From Chitinophaga japonensis (GTDB lineage Bacteria; Bacteroidota; Bacteroidia; Chitinophagales; Chitinophagaceae), in the NCBI RefSeq assembly GCF_007830125.1, contig NZ_VLLG01000003.1, positions 1,753,115 to 1,817,114 on the forward strand: a DNA stretch of 64,000 nucleotides, written 5' to 3'. Below the pieces are notes generated by a model. The model saw only the letters and a program-made list of their open reading frames with translations. It did no database searches and was not told the origin of the DNA. How positions within the stretch are numbered: the stretch's first letter is position 1; the number at the start of each line of letters is the position of its first letter. Shown in pieces: positions 16,383 to 24,851 of the stretch. The position numbers were made by a program, and so were the translations under genes.

Positions 16383-16916
16383 ATGGAAGAGCTGCAATAT
16401 CCCATCGGCAGGTTCAGGGCGCCGGAACAGGTAACGCCCGCACAACTGAAAGGATATATCAATGACATACGCCACTTGCCTGCACTGGTAGAGATCGCCG
16501 TACAGCACCTGGATACCTGGCAGTTGGACACCCCGTACCGGCCGGGCGGATGGACGGTGGCGCAGGTAGTGCATCACCTGGCAGACAGCCATATGAATGC
16601 CATCACCCGTTTCAAGCTGGCCCTTACCGAGGCGCAGCCGGTCATCAAACCTTACGACGAAGCCGCCTGGGCCGGGCTGCCCGATGTGACCCTTACTCCC
16701 GTCAACGTTTCCATCACGCTGTTGCATGCCCTGCATACCCGCTGGGTGCACCTGCTGGAAAACCTCAGCCCTTCGGACTGGCAAAAGACCTTTGTGCACC
16801 CGGAACACAATGCCATCTTTGACCTGCAGACCACAGCCGCCAATTATGCCTGGCACGGCCGGCACCACCTGGCGCACATTGAAAATACGAAGTATGAAGT
16901 AGGAGGTAGGAAGTAG
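16383..16916 (+). CDS. YfiT/DinB-family transferase (putative bacillithiol transferase)
   Basis: A protein of 177 residues of the DinB-like four-helix fold. It opens with YPIGRF, typical of YfiT, and has the three metal-binding histidines expected of the family in WTVAQVVHHLADSHMN and NYAWHGRHHLAHI. YfiT-type proteins are classed as bacillithiol-dependent transferases or metal hydrolases. A bacillithiol biosynthesis gene (bshB1) is present at 39508, which makes a bacillithiol role reasonable. The last codons (TKYEVGGRK and the TAG stop) lie inside the left arm of the repeat at 16888. Confidence 0.85.
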   Translation: MEELQYPIGRFRAPEQVTPAQLKGYINDIRHLPALVEIAVQHLDTWQLDTPYRPGGWTVAQVVHHLADSHMNAITRFKLALTEAQPVIKPYDEAAWAGLPDVTLTPVNVSITLLHALHTRWVHLLENLSPSDWQKTFVHPEHNAIFDLQTTAANYAWHGRHHLAHIENTKYEVGGRK

Positions 16917-17023
16917 GAGATTGCTTAAAGTAGTAGGGCGCTATAACTTTAGGACAAAATTTACGAACTTCAAATCTCAAACGGAATCATCATACTTCAT
17001 TCTTCATACATCATACTTCATAC
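16888..17023. repeat. Heptad-word hairpin element, GAAGTAG family
   Basis: Left arm 16888-16918 is made of GAAGTAT, GAAGTAG, GAGGTAG and GAAGTAG. Right arm about 16987-17023 is the complementary TCATACT, TCATTCT, TCATACA, TCATACT. About 70 nt lie between. The left arm contains the end and TAG stop of the YfiT-like gene, and the right arm ends exactly at the Nudix ATG (17024). Confidence 0.8.
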
Positions 17024-17572
17024 ATGCTGGACTGGAAACTATTGCATTCGGAATACCTGTACAAAGACGACTGGCTGACCGCCCGGAAAGACCGCTGCCT
17101 CACACCTGCCGGTAAGATCGTGGACCCGTACTATGTGCTGGAATATCCCAACTGGGTAAATGGCGTGGCTATTGCGGAAGACGGGAAAGTGATCATGGTA
17201 AGGCAGTACCGCCACGGCTACGGGCAAACGATCCTGGAAATACCCGGCGGCGCCATGGACCCTACGGATGCTTCGCCGGAAACAGCCATGCGCCGCGAGC
17301 TGCTGGAGGAAACCGGCTATGCCTTTGAGCAGCTTACCCCGCTGGGCGACATCTGCCCGAACCCGGCATCCAGCAATAACCTCACTTATATGTTCCTCGC
17401 TACCGGCGGTAAAAAAGTGCAGGAGCAACAGTTGGACCAGAACGAAGAAATAGAGATCGTGCACATTACCCTGGAGGAGCTGGTACAGTTGATGCAAACC
17501 AACCAGATACGGCAAAGCCTGCACGTAACCTGCATTTATTATGCACTGGAGAAAATAAGAAGTAAGAAGTAA
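17024..17572 (+). CDS. Nudix hydrolase, ADP-ribose pyrophosphatase-like
   Basis: A protein of 182 residues. The Nudix box is recognisable in GGAMDPTDASPETAMRRELL followed by EETGY; the residue usually occupied by the first glutamate of the box is shifted or replaced, while the metal-binding EE pair is intact. VNGVAIAEDGKVIMVRQYRH and the late LTYMFLATGG resemble ADP-ribose or nucleoside-diphosphate-sugar pyrophosphatases. The stop codon is supplied by a GAAGTAA repeat word, and only one base separates it from the stop codon of the convergent folC. Confidence 0.9.
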   Translation: MLDWKLLHSEYLYKDDWLTARKDRCLTPAGKIVDPYYVLEYPNWVNGVAIAEDGKVIMVRQYRHGYGQTILEIPGGAMDPTDASPETAMRRELLEETGYAFEQLTPLGDICPNPASSNNLTYMFLATGGKKVQEQQLDQNEEIEIVHITLEELVQLMQTNQIRQSLHVTCIYYALEKIRSKK

Positions 17573-17586
17573 ATCATATTACTTCC
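17556..17586. repeat. Short heptad-word hairpin, GAAGTAA
   Basis: GAAGTAA occurs twice in a row and is answered by TTACTTC 7 nt later. The element contains the last codons and stop of the Nudix gene and the stop of the convergent folC. It is the smallest member of the hairpin class seen here. Confidence 0.6.
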
Positions 17587-18872
17587 CCTACCACGAAAAA
17601 GCTGCCGCATACCAGTATCAGGTCATCTTTATGGGCATGCTGCCGCGCGGCGTGCAGTGCTTCCTGTACGGAGGGGTATGCATGTCCCTGCAGCCCGTAA
17701 CGGGCGGCCAGGGCGGCCAGCGTATGCTCGTCCAGCGCGCGGGGTATCTGCGCCCGGCAAAAGTAGTAGGTAGCGGTAACAGGCAGCAGTGCCAGCACCG
17801 CTTCCACCGCCTTATCCTTTACAAAGCCGGTAACGATATGCAATTGCTGGTACACGGTATGGCGCAACTGCTGGATGATCTCCGTAATGCCAGCCTCGTT
17901 ATGTCCCACATCCAGCACGGTGAGCGGATGCGTGTCTATCACTTCCCAGCGGCCCCGCAGGCCGGTAAGCTTCTTTACATGCGACAGCCCTTCGCGCACC
18001 GCCGGCTCCGGTATGTTCCAGCGCAACTGCTGCAATGCCTTGATTGTGCTCAGCACCGTCATAGCGTTCTTTTCCTGGTATTGTCCGCCCAGGTCCAGGT
18101 GAATATGTTTCAGCTCGTCCTGCCCGTGGTACACCAGCCCTAGCTGCAGGCCGGCGCCGGGTTGGGTGGGAGAGCGGCTGCTTTCCTGCAGCAGCCATTC
18201 CTGGTCCGCAAAATGGATGGGGGCTTCCATGGCCCTGGCTTTTTCCAGGAATACATGCCTTACTTCCGGCTGTGTTTCACCGATCACTACCGGTACGCCC
18301 TGCTTGATGATGCCTGCTTTCTCCGCGGCGATCACCGGCAGGGTATCGCCCAGTATGTGCATGTGGTCGTAGCTGATATTGGTGATCACGGATACTTCCG
18401 GCGCGATCACGTTGGTGCTGTCCAGCCGCCCGCCCAGGCCGGTTTCTATAATGGCGATGTCTACCTGCTCCAGGGCAAAATAATGAAAGGCCATGGCCAC
18501 GGTCAGCTCAAAGAAGGAAGGCGCAAGGGTGGTGATGGCGCCCTGCATCTGCTCCACGAATTCCACCACAAAGCTTTCCGGCACCAGTTGCCCGTTCACT
18601 TTAATGCGCTCGCGAAAATCCTTCAGGTGGGGGGAGGTGTACAGGCCTGTTTTATACCCGGCCTGCTGCAGCACGGCGGCCAGCATGTGGCTCACAGAGC
18701 CTTTGCCGTTAGTGCCGGCCACATGCACCGACTTAAACTTATGCTGCGGATCGTCCAGGAGCTTGCATAGCTCCAGGGTATTGTGCAGGTCATGCTTCAA
18801 CGCTGCAGCGCCTACCCGGGTAAACATGGGCAGGTGCTGATACAGGTAATCAACGGTTTGCTGGTAATTCAT
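17574..18872 (-). CDS. folC: Folylpolyglutamate synthase / dihydrofolate synthase
   Basis: A protein of 432 residues that adds glutamate to dihydropteroate or folates with ATP. The P-loop is VHVAGTNGKGSVSHMLAAVL (TNGKGS), followed by TGLYTSPHLKDFRERIKVNG, the Mur-ligase-like IETGLGGRLDSTNVI and SYDHMHILGDTLPVIAAEKA. The frame runs upstream to 19079, but those residues are translated repeat (FGIWVLEFDLCFKFWNLEFF); the ATG at 18872 (MNYQQTVDYLYQHLPMF) is the family start. The upstream repeat begins at the next base. Confidence 0.95.
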   Translation of the reverse strand: MNYQQTVDYLYQHLPMFTRVGAAALKHDLHNTLELCKLLDDPQHKFKSVHVAGTNGKGSVSHMLAAVLQQAGYKTGLYTSPHLKDFRERIKVNGQLVPESFVVEFVEQMQGAITTLAPSFFELTVAMAFHYFALEQVDIAIIETGLGGRLDSTNVIAPEVSVITNISYDHMHILGDTLPVIAAEKAGIIKQGVPVVIGETQPEVRHVFLEKARAMEAPIHFADQEWLLQESSRSPTQPGAGLQLGLVYHGQDELKHIHLDLGGQYQEKNAMTVLSTIKALQQLRWNIPEPAVREGLSHVKKLTGLRGRWEVIDTHPLTVLDVGHNEAGITEIIQQLRHTVYQQLHIVTGFVKDKAVEAVLALLPVTATYYFCRAQIPRALDEHTLAALAARYGLQGHAYPSVQEALHAARQHAHKDDLILVCGSFFVVGEVI

Positions 18873-19065
18873 AAAAAATTCCAAATTCCAAAACTTAAAG
18901 CAAAGGTCAAATTCCAAAACCCAAATTCCAAATTCCAAACCAGTAACGCAAGGTTCCTGTACTATCAGCAGGCCGCGTGTTAGCGGACAGTTATCCGCAT
19001 ATTTTGGAATTTGGAATTTGGAATTTGCAATTTGGGTTTTGGAATTTCTCAATTTGGAATTTTTT
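18873..19065. repeat. Heptad-word hairpin element, CCAAATT family, copy B
   Basis: Left arm 18873-18939 and right arm 19003-19063 consist of CCAAATT words and their complement. The loop 18940-19002 contains two possible small stems: CCTGT with GCAGG around ACTATCA, and GCGGA with TCCGC around CAGTTA. The loop matches copy A (15463-15525) in reverse orientation, while the word TTTCTCAA in the right arm keeps the same orientation in both copies. It directly adjoins the folC start codon and overlaps the stop codon of the gene ending at 19064. Confidence 0.85.
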
Positions 19066-20527
19066 AGTAAGGTGGACAATCCACCTGGTGCAACTGCTTG
19101 CGGTACCGGCCGCCGGATCGCCCGCCTTTTTTGAAGCGGATGGGTACTACCCGCAGCGCGATGAACGCATCGGCATGGTTCACGCGGGAGCGGAACAGGT
19201 TGGAGAGAATGCTGGCGGAACCAATGATCAGCGGGCCGGCACGGAAGCCCACGCCGGCGTCTACCTGGCCAAAGCGGTTGAGCACAAAGGGCATATAGGC
19301 GCCGAAGTGCCGGCTGTCAAAACGCGGCGTTACCTGCAACTGGGTAATCGCATAGTTCTTGCTTACATCGCTCCGGCCCGTGAAGAGGCCCACCACGGCA
19401 TTGGCGCTGACAAAGAAGCGGCCGTCTATATTGTAATCGCCTGTCAGGTGCAGGGCGGTAGGAGATGCCATATAAAATGCGTCGTAGGTGGGGATAGGCG
19501 TAAAGTAGTTCTGTACGCGGCGGTAATAGCGCTGCCAGCCCTCGTTATTGCGGTACTTGAGCGAGTCCGGCGCGATGCCGGGCGTTTGCAGGTCGAGGTC
19601 CGCATTGATGGGCGCTTTCTTGTAGAAAACGCCGCCGATGTCAGTAACAGAAACGCCCACACGGAGCTTGTATTCTTCTGCTTCCGGGTTCCAGGCATCG
19701 GAATCGTAGCTGCCAAAGCCGTCGCCGCCGGGCCGCCATTCATAGATCACGCCCAGGTCCAGGCCTACGCCGGGGTTTTCGAACAGCTTGAAATTACGGA
19801 TATCGGGATCTTCCCAGTTGTCCAGTTGCTCATTATAGGCCACTTTCATGGTGCCGCTGTAAATGGTGGCATCGGTACGGCTGTTCATCACAAAGGTGGC
19901 ATTTTCCACCACGGCGTAGCCGGCGGCAATGCCGCTCAGGTACTTCAGCGTAGCGCCGGCTTTCCAGCGGTTCACGCCATCATCTTTTATAATGCGGGCG
20001 TAGCTGAGGCCGAATTCGTTCCAGCTATGGGCAAAAAAACTGGCATAGTCCACGGTGTAGTTGCGCCCGGTAAAGCGGGGGTTGGGATAGTCCAGCCCGA
20101 AGAAGTTGGCGATGCCGGTTTCCACGTTGCCGGCATTGGCCACGCCCCGGATGCGCCAGGTAAAGGCCACGGCCTGCCGTTCATCAATGGAGTAAAGCAC
20201 GGAAGGCATCAGCACTTCCGCCATCCCCCAGCCATATTGGCGGCGGGAGGCGCTGGTGTCCAGGAAATAATCGCGGTTGCGGCGGAAAGTGTCCGGCGGG
20301 TTGAACAGGGCTGACTTTGGAAAGCTCACGTAGGTGTTGCCGCCTCTTACATCGGCGCCAATGATGTTAACATCCCATTTATAGCGGGAGCCTGCTGCTG
20401 CTGCCGGGTTGTTCAGTACGCCATAAATGCCCGCATAATTACTGGTGTGAAATCCGGCAAAAGACTGGGCGTTCGCACATTGCGCAAGCAACAGCAGCCC
20501 CAAAGCGGCAATGAAAAATGTTCGCAT
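19064..20527 (-). CDS. DUF5723-like outer membrane beta-barrel protein
   Basis: A protein of 487 residues with a signal peptide (MRTFFIAALGLLLLAQCANA). The mature start AGFHTSNYAGIYGVLNNPAA is the pattern of Bacteroidota DUF5723 proteins, predicted outer membrane barrels of unknown function, and the body is rich in alternating strands ending in aromatic residues (AVAFTWRIRG, NEFGLSYARI, LHLTGDYNIDGRFFVSANAV). The stop codon touches the right arm of the repeat at 18873. It follows a TonB-type gene by 84 bp on the same strand. Confidence 0.82.
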   Translation of the reverse strand: MRTFFIAALGLLLLAQCANAQSFAGFHTSNYAGIYGVLNNPAAAAGSRYKWDVNIIGADVRGGNTYVSFPKSALFNPPDTFRRNRDYFLDTSASRRQYGWGMAEVLMPSVLYSIDERQAVAFTWRIRGVANAGNVETGIANFFGLDYPNPRFTGRNYTVDYASFFAHSWNEFGLSYARIIKDDGVNRWKAGATLKYLSGIAAGYAVVENATFVMNSRTDATIYSGTMKVAYNEQLDNWEDPDIRNFKLFENPGVGLDLGVIYEWRPGGDGFGSYDSDAWNPEAEEYKLRVGVSVTDIGGVFYKKAPINADLDLQTPGIAPDSLKYRNNEGWQRYYRRVQNYFTPIPTYDAFYMASPTALHLTGDYNIDGRFFVSANAVVGLFTGRSDVSKNYAITQLQVTPRFDSRHFGAYMPFVLNRFGQVDAGVGFRAGPLIIGSASILSNLFRSRVNHADAFIALRVVPIRFKKGGRSGGRYRKQLHQVDCPPY

Positions 20528-20611
20528 AGTATTGTTCCAGGCTATGACGCATCTTCACAGTTCACTCTCTTCCCCTGAGTTGTTTTTGTTCTTGAAAAAT
20601 CCTGTATTGTC

Positions 20612-21490
20612 CTATTGCACTTTGAAATAAAAACGTATGGTGCCAAACTGCACTTCCGGCGCATCCGGGCTTGCGTTGTACTTTATCTCACGGGCGGCTC
20701 TCCTGGCAATATCAATGAGCCTGGAATTATTCAGCGTTGAGCCACGAAGGCTGTGGGTTGCTTCGATCACATTGCCCTGCCGGTCTACTTTTATATTAAT
20801 GGCGATGTAGCCGGTCTCGTTCCCGTCGTAGGTAGGCTGCGGCCTGCTTACCAGTGATCTGCCGCGCAGGCGGAAGTCGCTGCGGCCGCCTCCCAGTCCA
20901 CCACCCGTATAACCGCTGGCGTTAGGGTCGCCGTTGATCTGCCCGCGGTCGCCAGGCCGGCCGGTATTGCCTTCCCCGGTGGAGTTGTTGGAGCCGCTGG
21001 CGTTGTTGCCGCTATTGGCGTTATTGGCGGTGCCTCCGCTGTATACCGCTTTGGGCTTGGGTGCGGGCGGTACCGGCGCGGGCGGGTTCTCTGATTTTTT
21101 CTTGGTGGTTTTAGTGGGCCTGGCGTCCAGGTTCTTCGGCATTTCCTTTGGCCTTTCCACCGGTTTTTCCGGTTTGTTGATCTCGGGGGCCGCTTCATCG
21201 TCCTGGGTAGCAATATCCTGTGTTGCCGCATCGTCTTTTGAAGGCGCCGGCTCGTTTTGCGGGGTGGATGCATTTGGCGCTGCGCTGCTGGGCGGGTTAG
21301 GATTGAGCGGCTGTTCATCGCCCATTCCTTCATCGGAGGTGCCCAGGTTCACTTCCATGCCCAGGTCCTGGTCCGGCAGGGGCGGAGGGGCAGAAAAACC
21401 GGCAAACACCAGTGCTGCTAACAGCAACGCGTGCACGCCAATGGTCACCCCCAGCGCTTTCATGTTTTTCTGATTGTCCTTTTCCTGCAT
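20612..21490 (-). CDS. TonB-family energy transducer protein
   Basis: A protein of 292 residues. The ATG at 21490 is preferred over the TTG at 21499. One N-terminal membrane helix (LGVTIGVHALLLAALVFAGF) follows a short basic cytoplasmic tail. A long Pro/Glu/Lys and Asn/Gly/Ser linker spans the periplasm (EKPVERPKEMPKNLDARPTK, NNANSGNNASGSNNS). The end is a short TonB-like C-terminal domain (ETGYAINIKVDRQGNVIEA in slightly altered order, then VQFGTIRFYFKVQ). It would transmit inner-membrane energy to TonB-dependent receptors. ExbB/ExbD genes, its usual partners, are not seen beside it; 28 bp upstream is the end of a TauE/SafE transporter gene. Confidence 0.88.
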   Translation of the reverse strand: MQEKDNQKNMKALGVTIGVHALLLAALVFAGFSAPPPLPDQDLGMEVNLGTSDEGMGDEQPLNPNPPSSAAPNASTPQNEPAPSKDDAATQDIATQDDEAAPEINKPEKPVERPKEMPKNLDARPTKTTKKKSENPPAPVPPAPKPKAVYSGGTANNANSGNNASGSNNSTGEGNTGRPGDRGQINGDPNASGYTGGGLGGGRSDFRLRGRSLVSRPQPTYDGNETGYIAINIKVDRQGNVIEATHSLRGSTLNNSRLIDIARRAAREIKYNASPDAPEVQFGTIRFYFKVQ

Positions 21491-21518
21491 ATCTCCCAAA
21501 AATAATGTTTTTTCTTAA

Positions 21519-22286
21519 TTACTTCAGCAGCTCCCAGGCAAACCGTAAGATGGTGGCGCATACCACCAACAGGAAAAACCTGCGTACCAGCGTGTTACCT
21601 TTCAATATAGCCAAACGCGCGCCAAAAAAAGAGCCGGCCAGGTTGCTGGCAGCCATCAGCAAGGTCACTGTCCATAAAATATGCCCATGCGAGGCAAAAT
21701 AAATGATGGCGGCCATATTGGTAGCCAGGTTCACCACTTTGGCATGAGCGCTGGCGTGCAGGAAATCAAAGCCCATGAGGCTGATAAATGCCAGGATCAG
21801 GAAACTGCCGGTGCCTGGCCCGAAAAAGCCGTCATAAAAGCCGATCACCCCTCCAATAACGATGCCCCATAGCCAGGTATTGCCCGCAGGGAGCACCATT
21901 GCCTGCGCCTGCTGCCCAAAGTCCTTTTTTAAGTAGGTATATATGGCCACCCCGATCAGTAATACCAGCATCACCGGCTTCAGGAAACGGTTGGGCAGGT
22001 AGCTGACCAGGGATGCGCCCAGCATGGCGGCAAAAAAGGCGGTGACTGCCGTAACGCCCAGGAGCCCGCGGTGAAAGCGCACTTTCTGTGAGTACTGCCA
22101 GGCAGCCATGCTGGTGCCGGAAAAGGAAGGTATTTTGGTGGTGCCGAGCAGGGTAGCTACGGGATATTGCGGAAAGGTGAACAGGATGGCCGGTGTCTGG
22201 ATAAGGCCGCCGCCTCCCACAATGGCGTCTATAAAACCGGCGCAAAGCGAAAAGCAGCAAAGGAGTAAAAGTTCTGTAGCGATCAC
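21519..22286 (-). CDS. Sulfite exporter TauE/SafE-family permease
   Basis: A protein of 255 residues if it starts at the GTG at 22286; an ATG at 22391 in the same frame would add 35 residues encoded inside the MFS gene. The family pattern is clear: AGFIDAIVGGGGLIQTPAIL at the first helix, a second half beginning IGGVIGFYDGFFGPGTGSFL, and about eight hydrophobic segments. Members export sulfite, sulfonates or similar anions, or are uncharacterised. The GTG start is favoured because a TAATTTTG promoter box lies 5 bp before it and the shorter protein has normal family length. Confidence 0.88.
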   Translation of the reverse strand: MIATELLLLCCFSLCAGFIDAIVGGGGLIQTPAILFTFPQYPVATLLGTTKIPSFSGTSMAAWQYSQKVRFHRGLLGVTAVTAFFAAMLGASLVSYLPNRFLKPVMLVLLIGVAIYTYLKKDFGQQAQAMVLPAGNTWLWGIVIGGVIGFYDGFFGPGTGSFLILAFISLMGFDFLHASAHAKVVNLATNMAAIIYFASHGHILWTVTLLMAASNLAGSFFGARLAILKGNTLVRRFFLLVVCATILRFAWELLK

Positions 22287-22291
22287 GGCCG

Positions 22292-22323
22292 CAAAATTAT
22301 TCGTTTTTACCTGCTTTTTACAA
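22292..22323 (-). promoter_or_regulatory. Promoter inside the end of the MFS gene, for the TauE/SafE gene
   Basis: On the minus strand TTG at 22323-22321 and TAATTTTG at 22299-22292 are 21 bp apart. Transcription would begin at about the GTG start codon (22286), a leaderless arrangement like the one at higB. Confidence 0.5.
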
Positions 22324-23509
22324 CTTTCCGGTACATCCAGCCGTAACCGGCGGCAGTGAGCACACAGCCGGCCGCTACAATGTACCACCAACTGGTAAAG
22401 CCCAGCTTTTGCACGGTAAAGGCGCCCAGGGAGGGGGAAATGATCTGCGCTACGGAGTAGGCAATGGTATACAGGGCCGCGTACTGGCCCCGGTTGTGGT
22501 CCGCGCTGCGGCTGATCCAGAAGGCGGTCATAAAAGGCATGCTCAGCATTTCGCTGAGGGTGAACAGCAGGATGAAGATAATGGCTACAATGCCGGCGGC
22601 CGGCAGCAGGTTAAAGCTCAGGTAAGCCAGGCCATTGAGCAGGATGCCGCGCCAGATGTAGGCCAGGGGATCTTTCCTGCCTTCCAGCTTGTATACCAGC
22701 ACCATTTCCAGCAGGGCTACCAGCAGGCCGTTGAGCGCCAGCGCCAGCCCGATGTAGAACTCCTGCAGGTGCAGCACCGTTTTAAAATACACGGATACCA
22801 GGGAAGTGAGCTGGAAGAAGCACATGGCATAGCAGCACACCAGCACAATAAAGGCCAGGTACAGGGTGTCCCGGTACACGGAAGGGCCTTTTACCCGCGG
22901 GACGTCCTTGTCGGCAGCAGCGCCGGGTTTTACCCTGGCCGGGGGCAGGAATATGCGCATGAGCAGGGCGGCGGCAATGCAGGTAAGCCCGTCTGCCCAG
23001 AAAAGAAAACGGTAGCTGACGGCGGCCAGGATACCGCCCAGCGCCGGTCCGATGGAGAAGCCCAGGTTTACGGCCAGCCGGTTGAGCGCGTAGGAGCGCA
23101 CCCGGTTCTCCGGCTTGCTGTACCATACCACCGCGGCGCTGCTGGCCGGCCGGAAAGCTTCGCCTACCAGGCTGAGCACAAAGGTGCAGCTACAGATCTG
23201 CAGCAGGGTGCGCATATAGCCCAGCACAATGAACAGCAGCCCGTTGAGCAGCAGGCTCCAGAACTGTACAGGGTAAAAGCCGATACGGTCCGCCAGCCGC
23301 CCGCCGGCCAGCGCGCCCAGGATGGCCCCGATACCGAACATGGCCAGCACCAGGCCGGCCTCGGACAGGCTGAAATGCAGGTGCTGCGTGAGGTAAATGG
23401 TCAGGAAGGGCATGACCATATTGCCGCTGCGATTGATGAGCAATATCAGCGCCAGCCACCAGTTGGAACGGCTCAGACCGGAAAAGGCTTTTTTGTAAAG
23501 CGAGAGCAA
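22307..23509 (-). CDS. Major facilitator superfamily transporter
   Basis: A protein of 400 residues starting at a TTG (MLSLYKKAFSGLSRSNWWLA); no ATG lies upstream before an in-frame stop. About twelve hydrophobic helices are visible, with the MFS loop GGRLADRIGFYPVQFW between helices 2 and 3. It belongs to the drug/sugar exporter type of MFS carriers; the substrate cannot be stated. It lies 33 bp downstream of the radical SAM gene, and the two probably share a transcript, so export of a product made by the radical SAM protein is possible but unproven. Confidence 0.9.
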   Translation of the reverse strand: MLSLYKKAFSGLSRSNWWLALILLINRSGNMVMPFLTIYLTQHLHFSLSEAGLVLAMFGIGAILGALAGGRLADRIGFYPVQFWSLLLNGLLFIVLGYMRTLLQICSCTFVLSLVGEAFRPASSAAVVWYSKPENRVRSYALNRLAVNLGFSIGPALGGILAAVSYRFLFWADGLTCIAAALLMRIFLPPARVKPGAAADKDVPRVKGPSVYRDTLYLAFIVLVCCYAMCFFQLTSLVSVYFKTVLHLQEFYIGLALALNGLLVALLEMVLVYKLEGRKDPLAYIWRGILLNGLAYLSFNLLPAAGIVAIIFILLFTLSEMLSMPFMTAFWISRSADHNRGQYAALYTIAYSVAQIISPSLGAFTVQKLGFTSWWYIVAAGCVLTAAGYGWMYRKVVKSR

Positions 23510-23542
23510 AGTATGGCGGTTGTAAGCCTGACGAATATCGGT

Positions 23543-24841
23543 TTAATGGGCGAAATCGCTGGCATAGTCTCCTTTGATCCGTTCCATCGGCGGGTTGAAG
23601 TAGCCAAATTTCAGGTCGGGAAACTCTTCCCGGATCAGCTCCAGGAGCTGCTGCATGCCCAGGCACTCGCCGGTATCGGTAATGCCCAGCTTGCCCAGGT
23701 ACCAGTCAGGATCAATATTGAAATTGCGCCATTGTATCATGCGGAGGCCGGTATCCTGTATGAGTTTGCGCAGCGCTTCATATTCAGACACGCTGTCGGT
23801 CATACCGGGGAACACGAAGTAATTGATGGAGGTCCAGCCCCCGAAATCCCGCACTATTTTCAGGCTTTCCACGATATCGTCAAAAGTATAGTTATTGGGA
23901 CGGTAATAGGGCGTGTACCATCTTTCCTGTACGGAATTGGTGCTGACCCGTATGCTGTTGAGCCCTGCTTCGCAGAGCGCGCGCACCGCATCTGGCTTGC
24001 TGCCGTTGGTGTTGATGTTGATGCTGCCTTTAGGCGTGTGCCTGCGGATCTCCAGGATGGATTCACGGATGGTTTCCCACATCAGCAACGGTTCGCCCTC
24101 GCAGCCCTGGCCAAAGCTGACGATGGGGAAGGGCGCGGTTTCCAGGTGCGGCACGGTATATTCCACGATCTCTTCCGCGCTGGGCTTAAAGCGCAGCCGG
24201 TCCTGGGTGGATACAATGCTTTCCTCCTCCGGCTGGAAGGAGATGCAGCCCACGCAGTTGGCATTGCAGGCGGGTGAGGAGGGGATGGGGCATTCCCAGC
24301 GTCCCATGAAATAGTTGCGGGCGGCCGGGCAGTGATAGGTCAGCGCGCAATTGTCCGCCAGGTGCTTTACCAGGCGATTGTGCGGGTAGGCCTGCAGCAA
24401 TTGCTGTACGCCCTGCTTCACCTTTTTGTCGTCAAAGCCGGCGCATTCCTGGCGGATGTCCTGCTCTATACGGGTGGCCGGCACATAGAATTTGCCATCC
24501 AGCCAGCCTACGGCCGTGTAGCAGAACAGCGGCAGGGTGGGGGCATCCGGCAGCGTTTCATAGGCCGCCAGGTAAAAACCGGTATGCGCGGGCGGAATAA
24601 AGGCGGCTACCGCCCATCCCTTTTCACACAGCGCCATATCGCCGGTAGCGGCATCTATGCCGATGCCGCGGCGCCCGGGCAGCTCGTACAACTGACCTCC
24701 TTCGGGCAGCGCTATCCATTCCTCTACGGGAATGGGCAGGGCGTCCCAGCCGCTGCGGCCGGTGACGTGCAGGGAGGTGTCTTCAAAAATATTTCCCTTT
24801 CCGTCGGAGTAAAGTATGTAAGGTGCGCGTTCCGGTTGCAT
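23543..24841 (-). CDS. Radical SAM protein
   Basis: A protein of 432 residues from the ATG at 24841 (MQPERAPYILYSDGKGNIFE). The iron-sulfur cluster motif is CNANCVGC (Cys192, Cys196, Cys199, pattern CX3CX2C), followed by FPIVSFGQGCEGEPLLMWET and INTNGSKPDAVRALCEAGLN, strands of the radical SAM barrel. About 190 residues precede the cluster, an uncommon N-terminal extension with several cysteines (for example DNCALTYHC). I cannot name the reaction. It follows a small membrane protein gene by 10 bp and precedes an MFS transporter gene by 33 bp. Confidence 0.9.
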   Translation of the reverse strand: MQPERAPYILYSDGKGNIFEDTSLHVTGRSGWDALPIPVEEWIALPEGGQLYELPGRRGIGIDAATGDMALCEKGWAVAAFIPPAHTGFYLAAYETLPDAPTLPLFCYTAVGWLDGKFYVPATRIEQDIRQECAGFDDKKVKQGVQQLLQAYPHNRLVKHLADNCALTYHCPAARNYFMGRWECPIPSSPACNANCVGCISFQPEEESIVSTQDRLRFKPSAEEIVEYTVPHLETAPFPIVSFGQGCEGEPLLMWETIRESILEIRRHTPKGSININTNGSKPDAVRALCEAGLNSIRVSTNSVQERWYTPYYRPNNYTFDDIVESLKIVRDFGGWTSINYFVFPGMTDSVSEYEALRKLIQDTGLRMIQWRNFNIDPDWYLGKLGITDTGECLGMQQLLELIREEFPDLKFGYFNPPMERIKGDYASDFAH

Positions 24842-24851
24842 GTTTTGTTCG

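Noticed and set aside
15447..19065. Composite transposon with copies A and B as insertion sequences
   Set aside because: Neither copy encodes a transposase or has clear target-site duplications; only inverted repeats are visible, so a mobile-element call is not supported.
18873..19079. A 69-residue N-terminal extension of folC
   Set aside because: The residues are a translation of the heptad repeat; the family start is at 18872.
22409..24277. A 622-codon open frame on the plus strand
   Set aside because: It spans parts of the MFS and radical SAM genes antisense to both, and its protein is rich in Gln, Ala and His without a fold pattern.
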